From positions 15,252,001 to 15,316,000 of the forward strand of contig CM060733.1 in NCBI GenBank assembly GCA_030704615.1: DNA of 64,000 bases, written 5' to 3'. Position numbers and translations under genes: made by a program. Below the pieces are notes generated by a model, which searched no databases, was not told the DNA's origin, and saw nothing but the letters and a program-made list of their open reading frames with translations. Numbering within the stretch: position 1 is the first letter of the stretch; every line of letters begins with the position of its first letter. Of the stretch, positions 21,680-33,716 are shown piece by piece. Origin of the DNA: Takakia lepidozioides. Its lineage: Eukaryota; Streptophyta; Takakiopsida; Takakiales; Takakiaceae.

Positions 21680-23312
21680 ATGGCTATGGCGGTGAGCTCT
21701 TCGCACATACGACAGATCTTGACCTACCCGCTCCTCATTGAACGCCTCCGTGAATCCTTCAAAGAAATTGAAGCATTCTGCATCCCCTCAACATCTCATC
21801 ATACCATCGTTGCACCGGGAGAAGGCCAGAATGCGAATTTGAGTCCAACTTTGCTGTTGATGCCGGCCTGGTGTCGCTCCCCCCGCTGCCCTTACCTCCT
21901 CGTCAAAAGCGTCACCGTCTTCCCGGAGAATGGGGCCAAGGGCTTGCCTGCAGTCATGGGCACCCACGTTCTCTCGTCCTCGGAAACGGGTCAGTCGCAT
22001 TGCTTGTGGTTGCAAATTGGGTTGTGAGTTTCTGAATGTAGTCTGTCGTCATGCCGTCAAGTAGAACCCCTTCTGTTCATCAGACAAGCCGAAGTGGGCC
22101 TCTCGTTGTGCAGTGTGATGTACGTCGAGCTTTGTGGCCCTTGCAATTGTGGGGGAAGAATTGGCCAACCGATGCTTCATTTGAAGGCATTATGAAGGCT
22201 CATGGCATCTGAAAGAGACCCTTAGTAAACCATGTTACCGGAAGGCGCAAAACGTGATCTCATTTTTTCACAGCAGTCGGTGTCGTGGGTCTCTGAATTA
22301 GGTAGATTTTTCTGGCAGGACACAGTTTTGAAGACATTCACCCCATTGCAGTCAGAGTTTAATGTAGCTGATGGTCATTGGTAGTGGCCCTTCAAAAAAC
22401 ATGAACCTAAGTGGGTCAACATTCTGGAGAACCAAGGGACGACTTCCAAAGGCCTTCAGTTCTGTGAAGGATGATAGCTGAAATTATGATTCAATAGCAT
22501 AATGTTAATAGAGTTGACCGGGCTTTTAAATTGAAGGCTATGAATACCAGAGAATTCATGGGTTTGGTTTTGACTGTGATTAACTTGCTATGATTCGGTG
22601 AATGGGGTGTTGCTTCTTTGCTGCAGGGACACAGTTGGCTGTGATGGATGGAACTGAGCTCATTCTATGGAGAACTGCATGCACATCGGCCTTGGCAGCT
22701 GATTATCTTGCCCGAAAGGATGTCAAGGTAATGGTGATGGTGGGTGCAGGTGCATTAGCCCCACATCTTATCAAAGCCCATTTATCGTCCCGGCCATCAC
22801 TTGAAAGAGTTCTCATTTGGAACCGGACACACGCAACGGCTGTGAAACTTGTGGAACACTTGAAATCTTTGCCTCTTTTGGCAGGTGTAGTTGTAGAGGC
22901 GGTCTCCGATTTAGAGTCGGCGGTAAGAACCGGCGACTTGATCTCGTGTGCAACCCTTTCAAGTGAGCCTCTTGTACTCGGCTCATGGCTGGCTCCAGGT
23001 ACACACTTAGATCTTGTTGGATCCTTTAGGCCTTCCATGCGGGAATGCGATGATGCAACCATCAGAAGTGCTAGGATTGTAGTTGATACTCTCGATGCAA
23101 TAGAAAAGTCTGGAGATCTCATGAAACCGCTCTATCAAAATGTCATTTCAAGGGAACACATTTTAGGAACATTAGCTGACTTAGTACAGGAGAGAGTGCC
23201 CATGAGAAGGACACCTGAGGAGATAACTTTGTACAAAAGTGTGGGTTGCACTGTGGGAGACTTAACAGCGGCACAAATAGTATATGAACATATAAAGGAT
23301 TCTACATCCTGA
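21680..23312 (+). CDS. SARD4: Ornithine cyclodeaminase/mu-crystallin family reductase (SARD4-type)
   Basis: Exon 1 is 21680-21989 and exon 2 is 22627-23312; a phase-1 join (GTCAGT donor at 21990, TGCAG acceptor ending 22626) gives 331 aa. The start at 21680 was chosen because MAMAVSSSHIRQIL begins at the family's usual N-terminus. The Rossmann dinucleotide loop is VGAGALAPH (142-150). Lys76 in LLVKSV and Arg119 in WRTA sit where the family has substrate-binding residues. The C-terminal KSVGCTVGDLTAA motif is also typical. In flowering plants the single such enzyme, SARD4, reduces dehydropipecolate to pipecolate in plastids for systemic immunity. The orthology is inferred from family and length, and an imine-reductase or cyclodeaminase with another substrate is possible. 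No frame damage is seen. Confidence 0.92.
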
Positions 23313-26075
23313 GCTTCCTCTGAGCTGAAGCAAACCTCACAATGTGAATGACAAAAGCAACTGAACTTTCACCCGCTGGTGGGTGCATGCGGCTAACCTC
23401 CAGTATCATATGCCTCAAGAAAGATGCCCACCGGAAAATCATACGCATGCCCACACTCAATCCTACAGTCTCAATCACAAATACAAACATGTATGCAATT
23501 CTGTATATGTAAGCCTAACATTTTCTTGCATTCCCTACATGCTCAAAGTAATCAAGCCCTCGTCAGGTTCACTTTGTCATGGATAAATGGACCTTCAAGA
23601 CTGGTGCAGTCAGTAGATTTACTAGCAAGCTTAGTGAATCACCTTGTGAGCTCTGTCTATCTTGGGCTGTTTAGTTTGTGTCGTGTGTTCTGATGTATGT
23701 CCAAATCGAATGCACTTACTAAGCATTATGATGTCCCTCTCCCTGCTAATTTTTCCCTGAAAGATGTGTCAGTGTGTGCGATGGGTGGGTCAACTCTTTT
23801 ATGACAGGTGAGCCCAGGTCAGAGTTTTGCAGATGGTGGACTTGTATGTAAGAAAAATCTGTCTTTGAACTAGGGATCAGCAAGAGGAGCTCTAGAGACA
23901 GATCCTTGCTCAGTTTGGAAGAGAGAAGGACCTGGAGGTACACCATGAGAGTGGAAATTGAAGGAAGCAGATGTTTGGAATTGGAAGTTGATGATGCCGA
24001 TGTAAAATAAATGAAAAGAGTGTGCCCAAGAGTAAGTTGCACTTCCCATGCCACTCCCATTTGATGCAGATGCATCAAGCTGGATACATGCTGAAGCACA
24101 TTGATTTCGATGTCCTCATGATCCAGCGTCAGGCCTTCTACGCGATTGCTTTCATTGAGATTGTGTTCCGTTGGCACATCTAAAACATGCAACAAAAAGT
24201 GCAGCAAAAAGACCTCCAGTGAACACTTTGAATTTCATTAGCAGCAATCTTCCTGACTGCTGAAATCCTTATTTAGTGTAGTGACGATCCGGAGCCTTCC
24301 ACATGTGCAACCATCCCCTTCCTTTTGCGGATCAAAACCACCTGTGTGACCCACCAACAAACTTGGACCAATTTAAACAAAATGTGAAGCTCAGACGCAG
24401 TTCTACTCGCCCTCTGATACAATCTTCGAACATGCACAACTACCTGATTACTGTATGCCCTCCATGCACCTTATTTGCCGCAACTCTCAGGCAATAAGTT
24501 CCATACATTGGAGGGAATCGTTACACCTACTGAGGACCATACGAAGTCATGGAGTTCAGGTCACCCACTTAAACTCTGTTTTGTCCCGTTCTTTGAATTC
24601 TCTTTATGCATCTTAACCCGTCCTTGCATCCGCTTGTAGAAGAGATTGATAGGTTTTCGCAAATGGATGGTATTGTCGCAAGCAAAAGGATGAAGAATTG
24701 CTGCAAAGTTTTACGGTTTTCCTATTCTGTCTGATCAGCAAGCTGGTATTGGAATTCTGGATAATACGATGAGCGTCCACATTCAGCATGAAGAGCGGAA
24801 GAAATTGCAGACTTAAGGGGCGCCCACCGTACACATCTTGTGCACAAGCGTTGGCAAGAATATCATACTTTGACAGGCTTCTTTGCTTCGAGAGCTCATG
24901 AAGTTGTTTTGCATCATGACTTTGTTGCCGAAAGTTCTCTGACAATTCTTCTACATCTCAGAATGTCGTTACTTTCCCTGACCATCGGGAGTCTGATCGT
25001 CGACTTCAGATGACAGGGATGTCTTTTCCATACACATGGAGAATTTTGACATGAGGTATGTCGGATTAATACTGGAGTTAGCAATTACTCTGAGAGAGAA
25101 GATTCCTTGGGTGATCGAGGCTTATAGATCGACCCAGTGTACTTAGCTTGAAAAGTGCACATCCTGAGAGGCAGTAAAATCTGAATTGCCCTTATCTGCA
25201 AAAGTATGGTTCATGACTCGAGTTTCATCGTTTCCATACATGAGCTACGCAAAGTGATCGTTTGAAATACACCACGTCATCCTCCCAAAGCCCTGTGCGG
25301 ACCCGCTCTCCTATACAGTCTCCTACAGCCTGTCTCAAAGGAGTATGGCTAAAACAAATTGAGCCATACCCTTTTGAGAAAGGGTATGGAAAAGTATTGT
25401 AGATACACTATTTCCATACACCATCTTAGGAGTATGTGGAAGTATTTTTGGCTGCATCCTTTAACCCTTACCATTTTGGTGGGCCCACTAAAAACAGTGC
25501 ATACCCTCTTGGATAAGGTGTAACTTTTTACTCCCAATCATCCATGGGGATGAACCTTATACTTATGTGCATATCTACTACATCCACTTCTTGTCAAAAG
25601 TGTAGGCAATTTGACCATTGTATTTGGGAAATTATAACAAAATAATTTGTCCCAGTTTGTTAATGTATTTTTAAGATTGCATGGAAAAGATGGTTTGACC
25701 ACCATATTCAAGTGTCGAGATGAGTTTTCTGAGGCAGATGCCCTCTATAATCTGATTATATGGCACCCAAGAAACGCTCCCCCCCAAAAAGCAGACCACA
25801 ATTCCAAAAAATGAGATAGGCTACTTTGTATGTGAAGGGATAAATTGTCATGGTTTGGATTCTTTCCCAGTACGCCCATGTGATAATATTTGTTTTCTAA
25901 TTCCTTTGGTAAGTAAGTGCACACTAACATTACATAGTGCCTTGTCCAAAAAATTTGGCATTTTGATAAATTTTGAGCCCTAGATGTCATTTTCAAGATT
26001 GCTCACTTGGCCCGCCAATTCCATGGTACTTTGAGAAATTCTAGGGGAGCAAAGCTTTTATTATTTTAGAGTGCT
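23313..26075. other. Intergenic; no gene supported
   Basis: Several unremarkable ATG frames are present (23746-24207 minus, 24613-24945 minus), with no recognisable domains. The segment just after 23312 presumably holds the SARD4-type gene's 3' UTR. A perfect 11-bp hairpin with a 4-base loop lies at 25364-25389. Confidence 0.5.
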
Positions 26076-26083
26076 GTAAATTC

Positions 26084-26645
26084 CAGTGTTGGACTTGTAT
26101 ACCGATAAGAAATTGGTATCAATATTGGTATGTATACTAGTATGAAGTACTAGACCAGTCTGGTATCACCTCAGGCCACCACCTAGCATATAACCGTATT
26201 GGCCTGGTATCTGTTTCCTAATACTATGGACGATACCCTACCAGTCTTGGTAGGTGGTTGAAAATCTGGTACCTGATACCAGTACCATATCCAGAGGAAA
26301 ACCTAGGTATCAATACTTTGAGGAACTAGAGGAATACTTTGATAAAATCAATGAGAAGCATGCTTGTACATATTTATATGAGAAGTGGGCCTTTCAATAT
26401 TTAACATATCACGAGTTTTTTTTTATACCAGACCACTATTGATAATACCCTGGTATCGATTTTTAAAAACTCTTGCTATTGATACCCGTAAAACACCACA
26501 CCAATCAGGTATTATTGATACCACCATGGTATCCAAATCTCAGATTTTTGCCAATACCAGTACCTCCCTGGTATCACAATTGGCCGGAGGCCTATATACC
26601 AGTACCAGCCTGGTGTGTTCAAAATACGATACATGTCCAACACTG
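26084..26645. mobile_element. hAT-type MITE with GGTATC-rich interior
   Basis: This 562-bp element has termini CAGTGTTGGACTTGTATAC on the left and CAGTGTTGGACATGTATC on the right (minus strand). It is flanked by a perfect 8-bp target duplication GTAAATTC (26076-26083 and 26646-26653). The interior is dominated by GGTATC/GATACC repeats in both orientations. It is non-coding. A further CAGTGTTG begins right after the second duplication at 26654, perhaps an older hAT end. Confidence 0.95.
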
Positions 26646-26720
26646 GTAAATTCCAGTGTTGTGCGCTTATTTGATTTTTTTTAATATCAGCTGGTTACGG
26701 ATGTTTAACTTTAACTTTGT

Positions 26721-26985
26721 ACCAACAGTCAGTAGCTCAGTTGGTAAGTGCACTGAATGCCACCGAGATGACTTTGGGTCAAATCATGCTACTTGACGGG
26801 TGTGGTACATTCTTCTCCCCTTTCTCCCCTTCCATGCGCATGTGTTGCATCAAAAGCCTTCACGGCGAGGTTACCGAGAGGTTATTTTCTCCTCTCTCCT
26901 TCAAGGGGCCTGATTTGTGAGCGAGTGTTTCCCTTTGTTTAAAAAATAAATAATTAAATTAAAGTTTTTTATTTTTGTAAAAAAA
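26721..26985 (+). mobile_element. SINE-I, full-length copy with target duplication
   Basis: The element is flanked by AACTTTGT on both sides (26713-26720 and 26986-26993). The 5' head has the tRNA-like A box TAGCTCAGTTGG and B box GGGTCAAATC. The body includes CCTTCACGGCGAGGTTACC and GGGGCCTGATTTGTGAG blocks, and the tail is A/T-rich ending in an A run. It is the best reference copy for the other SINE-I fragments in the window. Confidence 0.93.
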
Positions 26986-26993
26986 AACTTTGT

Positions 26994-27738
26994 GTTCACA
27001 TCCTCCGGTTTCGGGGTTTTGGAGCTTTTCAGTTTTTGATATCCTGCCGGTCGGCAACATATGCAAAATTTAACCCTATGCGGTTATGGACAAATGGAGT
27101 TTATGTTAGGATGGCCTCCGGCAGTTCAGTATCCGGTTATCAAACAAATCTAATTTTATTTTAATAACATAAAATAATACAAACTAAAATAATGTATTAA
27201 AAATACTAATGAAATAATGCATGCCCCTATGAAACATACCCTTCGAGTAGAAATGAAATGAAGATAGGCCAGCTCGTGACTATGGCCCACCTTCTTTATG
27301 TCAAGTGAACAAATAACCGGCTATTATCCAGATTATATCCTCCGGTTTTCAATGCCAGATACATGGGTTCATATCCTGCTTCTTTTGGCCACTAGTTCCG
27401 GTTCAAATCAAATTTAAAAAAAATACAAATTCACCGGTTCTCCACCGGATCCGGTAATCCCATCTTTTCAGATCCAACGGTTCTTATTGGAAGCGGATAT
27501 TTGATTTTTGGACCTCCCATATATATATCCGGGTTGGGACCCACCGGGGGTTTGAGGCTGAATCATATATCCGCAAAACATTGGTAAATTTCCACATGTG
27601 CTTCTCTTTAACCCGTTCGTTTACCTTTAGGAATCACTTCCATCCACTGCCATCCATCAAAGCTGGATCATGGCATAAGACTGACGCGACACCTAATCGA
27701 GTTGTCGTTTAAGTAAAGGGAGAGACTTTGCATCATGC
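26994..27738. other. Intergenic, CCGG-rich repeat-like segment
   Basis: Many CCGGTT/AACCGG motifs occur between about 27000 and 27560, resembling subterminal regions of hAT elements. No paired termini or target duplication could be found. No gene was seen. Confidence 0.4.
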
Positions 27739-27960
27739 TAACTAACCTTACACCGTGTCAAGACTGTTATTGGTTTGAAATATATGTTACATGTGATGAA
27801 CTAATTTTACACCGTGTCAAGACCGTCATTGGTCTGAACGATCAACTAACTTTACATTGTGTTAAGACTGCGATTGGAAATTATTTTGACAACATGTCAA
27901 AATTCATATTAGTTTAAAAACTTTTACAACGTAAGCTAATTTTATACTATGTCAATTGTG
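27739..27960 (+). repeat. Degenerate tandem array around ACACCGTGTCAAGAC
   Basis: Three to four copies of AACTAAYTTTACACCGTGTC-like units occur at 27739, 27799 and 27844, with a worn copy near 27920. A single copy in the opposite orientation lies at 21130-21166. Function is unknown. Confidence 0.7.
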
Positions 27961-28239
27961 CTTTTGTTATTAATTCATGCAAAAGCCTATGTTTAGTCAC
28001 ACTATCAATTTAAAATATCGATAAATTAATGAAAATAAAGATAATATTTAATTTAATATATAGAATAAATTTAAAATATTAGATTATAATAAAAAAATTA
28101 AACCCCATAAAATCTATAAATTCTATGTAAATATAAATATAAATATATGTTTAAGAAATAATGTAACAATGTAGTAACACATAACGTATCTTTAAAAAAT
28201 AATGTAACAGTCTAATAATATATAACTATATATACATAT

Positions 28240-28401
28240 ATATATATACCGTACCTATCTACGGTGTCCGACGTTAATTAAATAAAGAAACGAGCTGTCG
28301 GAAGAACATAAATGTTGTACTTCCTGCACCGAAAATCTTGGATATTCGAACTTCAACCTACTCCAGCAAGCCCTAGCAAACTACCACTAAGCTACCCATC
28401 C
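28240..28401 (-). mobile_element. SINE-II copy (tRNA-derived), minus strand
   Basis: On the minus strand the head at 28401-28340 reads GGATGGGTAGCTTAGTGGTA with a B box GAAGTTCGAATATCC. A body follows containing TTCCGACAGCTCG, then TTTAATTAACGTCGGACACC, then CGTAGATAGGTA. The body also appears at 32370-32510 (minus) and about 37050-37165 (plus). Confidence 0.65.
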
Positions 28402-28422
28402 ACATCTACATATATGCGACTT

Positions 28423-28911
28423 TTATGACATATATACTGAGAACTGTCGGAAATATAAAATTTCCAAAAGACTGCATGAGCTCTTTTTCAAGAAAAAATA
28501 ATTATTTCGGCAGAGGCTTGATGAACTACATAGGCAAATAGCAATAGTTGCGACATACCCATGGCTTTTAGATAGCCCTAGTCTTCTTCTAGTCATATGT
28601 CCACTCATTCTTTTGTAAGATGCACTTTGAAAATATAAATAAGCTTGACATCTAACAGTTTGAGCTTGCATTTTATCCAAAATGTTTCGTATGTCAATAA
28701 AGTGAATGTCATCTACCTTCAGATCGTCAAAACTCGCAATACGATCTTCCTCCAATACACCAATTCCGTTGAAGACCACAACCGACGTTGTTGCCCTCGG
28801 GTTATATTTTATATATGCAGCCCAAGTATCTTTCATGTCTTCATCCTCAACGACAAATGCTTCGGAAGGACAATTCCGCGCGGATTCATCCTTACGTTCA
28901 TTTTGGGTCAA
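28423..28911 (-). CDS. Unrecognised ORF, 162 codons
   Basis: This open frame has an acidic N-terminal half (VVEDEDMKDTWAAYIKYNP) and a Cys/Ser-rich C-terminal half that looks translated from non-coding DNA. I recognise no domain. It lies in a repeat-rich tract beside a SINE-II, so it may be a transposon relic or chance. The first 80 residues have protein-like composition, and that is the only support for it. Confidence 0.2.
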   Translation of the reverse strand: MTQNERKDESARNCPSEAFVVEDEDMKDTWAAYIKYNPRATTSVVVFNGIGVLEEDRIASFDDLKVDDIHFIDIRNILDKMQAQTVRCQAYLYFQSASYKRMSGHMTRRRLGLSKSHGYVATIAICLCSSSSLCRNNYFFLKKSSCSLLEILYFRQFSVYMS

Positions 28912-29734
28912 AGCAAAGTAGGGTCACCTCACTTTTGTCAAAACAAGGCTTTCTTGATAATGAGAAAAAAGACTCGAAAAATTTGAATTTTGGACATTCG
29001 TTGTGCTGACGTGGCCCAACACGTCGTTACACATGACAAATGCTAAACTCTACTCGGGTTGTTTGAAGACACGGACGGCGAGAGCCTCAAATGGTGTTGT
29101 GTTGATATCCTGCTAGGGGTCTTTGAGGCTTTGAGCTACGGATAGAAATAATACACAACGTTGAACTTTGTCTGGGCTATTTGAAGACGCGGACGCGGCA
29201 AGAGTGTTGTGTTGATGTCTTGCTGAGGCATTGACAGAAGAGATCAGTGCAAGGGGAACATCGAGGAGTAAATTGTCCAGTGAGCGATTTCTGGTACCTG
29301 TAGGTTTTAGGGTTAATGTCAGCCTCGTATGCACTCAACTTCATGCCCATACATTGGCTGCTTGAAATCATGGAGGAAAGTGCGCTTCAAGTGTGAAAGG
29401 CTCAGCAGTGTGGCATTTCCTCACGAAAGCTCGAGATAATGGATTCTTACTGGTGCACTCCTCATCAATCGAATACTTCATTCAGAAGTTGTGGCTAAAT
29501 AAGGGCATAGGGATGCTCAATAACTCCACAGATAGGTCATTTATTCAGGACCAGGGCTTCAGGTTCTGCCTCAAGATCTTCAAAGTTTGTGAACAGAAGT
29601 GTAGGGACAATGTCCTGGATCGCCCTAAAGAGGGTCAATCTCGCCTTAGGGTTCAGAGTGTGTTCGCACCTATTGTTTGTAGTAGCTTTGTGGCCATAGA
29701 TCATGTGCATATGTAGTGTAAATACAGGTCACTA

Positions 29735-30020
29735 AAAACTTGAAGGGATATTTTGGTGAAGTGGTAAGTGGATGAAGAAAAACGGATGAATGAAATCAGT
29801 AAAGGATGACAAAGACCCGGGTTCAAACCTGGGGAGCGGACATTTTTTTGTAAGGCGCTACTACAATAATATTTAAGGGGTGCTTGGGTATAGTGGTGAA
29901 AACAGCGGATGGATGAAATCAGTAAGGAGAACACGGGATCAACCCAAGGGAGCGGCACTAATGATTACTAAATTACCATGACAGTAATCCAGGGTTTAAA
30001 CCTGGAAAGCCACAATCTTT
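29735..30020 (+). mobile_element. SINE-III: two tandem tRNA-like units
   Basis: Unit one contains GTGGATGAAGAAAAACGGAT and a strong B box CCGGGTTCAAACCTGG (about 29817-29832). Unit two (from about 29876) contains GGGTATAGTGGTGAAAACAG, an A-box-like head, then GGGATCAACCC. Both share GATGAAATCAGTAA and GGGAGCGG blocks. A third B-box-like GGGTTTAAACCTGG lies near 29993. The tRNA-derived origin is inferred from the boxes. Confidence 0.55.
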
Positions 30021-32369
30021 AGTACTATGCTGCTGAAGAAATATTATGTAAAGTAAGGGTAGGGCCACCCTCATAAAACTGGTGTGTTTACTAAATGATG
30101 GCGGTACTGGCGCCAAACTTTAGACACTGGCACTAGTAAATACAAGGCCTAGAACCAAATAAATCATTAGTATTTTCAGCAAGATATTTTGACAGCCAGC
30201 GCGCATAAAAAACGGACTAGTCGTTGCACTAAGCACCAAGGTTGATCGAGATGATGGAGACGCTAAGGGAAGGCGCGGAGAAAAAGGCTGAGGCCACTTT
30301 AGTACAGTCAGGAGAGACGTGAGTACAAGGGAAGAATTGAGCATTTACTTGGCTGAATTTTCTAAGTGAAGTTGAAATGTTGGTAGCTATTTTTGTGCAA
30401 TCGCCATCTATTTTCATCTGCCTTGATTGAGAGACTGTGATGAGGGGACTTGCATTCCTAGTGGTGTAATCTGTAACCTGCTGAATGGCTTTGAATCTAG
30501 GGCAAAATAGATTTCCAGCAAAGAGTTATGGAATTTTGAAGATGACTGTTTATTGCTGGTATGATGCAAGGTTAGAAATGTAAGTCTTGGTAGTGGATGC
30601 ACCTAGTGGGGGATTAAGATCAAGGTTTGCTGCTAAAGATTAACTCGTGCGATGGTCATTTTAATCACAAGAGTGGATGCTAGGGATGATAAAGTGGCTA
30701 CGCGATCCACATCAAAGCATAGCAGTGCTGATCCAGAGGCTGAATAACAATGAGAGAAAGATGCTTGTGTTAGCTATGTATGTTCAAGTTTAGGGCTAAC
30801 TAGATGTTATGCTGTCTTATTTTCGCTTCCGTTGCGGCAGTGCAATGTTTACGATACTACCTTTGGAATTCTATAAAATGTTTCAGCGTACCCTTTTTTG
30901 CACTACACCCAGTTTGGGCGGAAAAAAAACAACAAATATTACCGTTGTGAAGGGCTCGGGCTCGCTCCAGTAACTTGTGGCTTGCTTTTGAGATTTCCTC
31001 TAGAAATCCCTTCACATGACTTGCATGAACTTGCATGAACTTGGGATCTCCTTCACTCGAGCATTCTTCTTGTGGTTGTTCCCTAATGTGTATGCCTCAC
31101 TTTCACTTTCGTAGGTTTCGGACGCAACCCGGAAATCTTGTATCTAGAATTTCATAAGCTCCGCACATACAATCTCAACAAACGGCTGAAGAGAAATGTC
31201 CTACAATTTGGACGTGACTTTCACTTCCTTTTGTAAAGCTTCAATCTGCTTCTTGGTCTCTTCTTTGTGTGTCACACTGACACGAGGCTTTATGTGGGAC
31301 CCTCTTGCCCTCCAACTTATCTTGTCACGCAACAGGCTTCTTACCTCCCACATCATCCTCCCACGGCTTGACTTCCCATGGGTACTATGATGTTTTTTAA
31401 GTCGTATGGCTAAAAGTTGCGCTTTTCAAGGATAGCACCATGCTTCACACAAATTTGTGAAGTTGATGATCATTTTTTGACCGTCTCCTACAAAGTAATA
31501 GACGCCCTATGGAGCCACCGTTGAAAGGTGGAAGAACCTCCAATCAAGGTGTAGCATTTTGTAGGAGGTAATGGCTTAGTTCCGAAAACCGATCCCAAAG
31601 ATGACAAGTCATTTGCCTGTATGAGTGGAGGTCCACATTCAATGAGGTTCATACTTGCAAACGTAAATTGAATGAATTTTGGAGAATGTTTTATATTTAC
31701 GTTCTCAAAAATCGAGGAATATAACTCATGACCAATTGTAAAGAGTTCCATATCGTCGTTGAGCATATTACAAAATCCATTTCTTTCCCTATGATCAATT
31801 TGTCTTCTACTTCCACCCACCATCAATATTCGACTCATAATCGAAAAAATAAAAATATACTTCAAACCTTGGATAAAACACACTCACCACTTACATGAGC
31901 TCCTCCAAGAATCTCATCCAAGCTTACTTTACATTCTTATTCCTCCTCAAAGTTGGAGAGATAATGAATGCCTCATTTGAAAAATCATCGTTATCTTCCA
32001 TCAGATCTTAAACCCTACAACAATAAACCCCACATTCACCTACAAGTATATTAAAATAGGAGCGAATGATGTAAACAACTTGTTAGTCTAAGTATATTAA
32101 GTGATCATCTAACCTTGAGATGATAAATGTTTGACAAATGTGTCAAATAAGAATGTGAATTAAAGATCAAATGCATCAAGGTCAAGAAGAATAGACAACT
32201 GAATGGGGTCTTTTGAGGATATGGTACATACATATCAAGTTCATCTATTAAAATGTATGAATGACATTTGAAAATGGAAAAATGTAATGCAATCCATCCA
32301 TTTTTATTTATTTATTTTTTCAAATAATATATGACATCACACTCTTAAACCCAACCATCATTCACACTT
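30021..32369. other. Intergenic, AT-rich; no gene supported
   Basis: A 131-codon minus-strand frame at 31488-31883 shows no known domain. It has a basic stretch (GGSRRQIDHRERNG) and otherwise ordinary composition. Nothing else is supported. Confidence 0.4.
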
Positions 32370-32510
32370 ATACCATACTTATCTACGATGTCCAATGATA
32401 ATTAAATCCAAAAACAGACTGTTGAAAAAATTTAACCAAAATCCTTCTAGTGTCGGATGTCATCATGTCACACATACTTGACCCCAAGACCTATTGCTGA
32501 TTGTAATATG
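32370..32510 (-). mobile_element. SINE-II copy, decayed
   Basis: It shares with 28240-28401 and 37050-37165 the blocks CGTAGATAAG, TTTGGATTTAATTATCATTG and ACACTAGAAGG (minus strand). The B-box-like GGGGTCAAG lies near 32480. The head is poorly preserved. Confidence 0.55.
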
Positions 32511-33034
32511 ACATATTTATAATTTTAACTATATCCAATCATTCTTTGTCTGAACATATAATATTTAATTATCTATATTGAGTAAAAATGAACTTACTAG
32601 TTATTTATAGAACTCATATCAAATGTGTTTTGTAACGTATATTTTTATTTAAAGTATCATTTTATCATATTAGAATCAAATTTATCAATAACTTCACTTA
32701 CGGGAGATAAAAAGGTTGTCATGTGAACGACAGAATTATCATGTTTGATTGTTGTTTTAGTATTTTTATAATATTATCTGGTACTACATATATTTATTAA
32801 CAGCATACATAACTTATTGGTTTAAACACAATTGGTTTTAAAATATTGCACATAACGTATTAACCTTAACTTCCTACAAGGTGATTTTTTTCAAAAACTA
32901 CTACCCCTTGGAACTAATGGGAGGCTACTGACCTACCAACGTTCATCCATAAAAATTGATCATACACATACATACCTACCTGGCCCCTACACCATCTCCC
33001 CAAATTTTTCTGGGAACATTTTCATTTTTTTTGG
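32511..33034. other. AT-rich intergenic; nothing recognised
   Basis: Very A/T-rich, without coding potential or clear repeats. Confidence 0.5.
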
Positions 33035-33042
33035 GTTTGAAG

Positions 33043-33329
33043 CAGTGTTTTTTTTTTTCAAAGTTGGAAAAGAACAGGACTGGCTACTGATTTTTGCAAG
33101 AAATAGCCATGTTTTGTGTCCATCCACTATAATTTGGATAGAATCATCCGGTTGTGTACTTTCATCCATGTATATCATCCATATTTGGGGAATTCATCCT
33201 AGATATATATTTTATTTGGAGAAGTTTGGCGATTTCATCTATGAGAAAACAGGGAATTTACGATAGAATATTCCATGTTATTTTTTGAGGTCGAAAAAGT
33301 GAAAAATTTCGCCAGAAATAAAAACACTG
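33043..33329 (-). mobile_element. hAT-type MITE, copy 4 (inverted)
   Basis: This 287-bp element is in the opposite orientation to copies 1-3. It is flanked by a perfect 8-bp target duplication GTTTGAAG (33035-33042 and 33330-33337). Its termini are CAGTGTTTTTTTTTTTCAAAG and, on the other strand, CAGTGTTTTTATTTCTGGCG. Confidence 0.95.
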
Positions 33330-33396
33330 GTTTGAAGAAAAACCTTTATTTGCTTTGACCAAGCATATTGAGGGCTTTTTGAATCTTTTAGAAGGG

Positions 33397-33716
33397 CTAT
33401 CCCAAATGTACATAGTATAGTCCAAATGCAAAGTACATGTCTAATTTCACATCAAACCAATATTTTACTGCATATGTTGCTTTGTATGTGTTTTGGTGAG
33501 GGTTGACATATCCATCCCTAATAAACACATTCAAACTTGAAGCTTTCCACCAAAACACGTCATCCCAAAAACGATAATTACACACATCCCTCTTGTGAGG
33601 GATTGTCTTACAATACCCATAAGCAGTAGGCAAATTTTCAATAAGAGAGAAAACCGAAATTCAAATAAGTGGAGTTTCATCAAACAGTTTGGCATTAGTG
33701 GCCTGATATGCTTCAA
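33397..33716 (-). pseudogene. Unrecognised frameshifted ORF pair
   Basis: Two overlapping minus-strand frames (33531-33716, then 33397-33633) read as one protein if a frameshift is allowed. The second frame is rich in aromatic residues (RFWDDVFWWKASSLNVFIRDG, NTYKATYAVKYWFDVKLD) and looks like real protein sequence. I cannot name the family; a transposon-encoded domain is possible. Confidence 0.3.
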
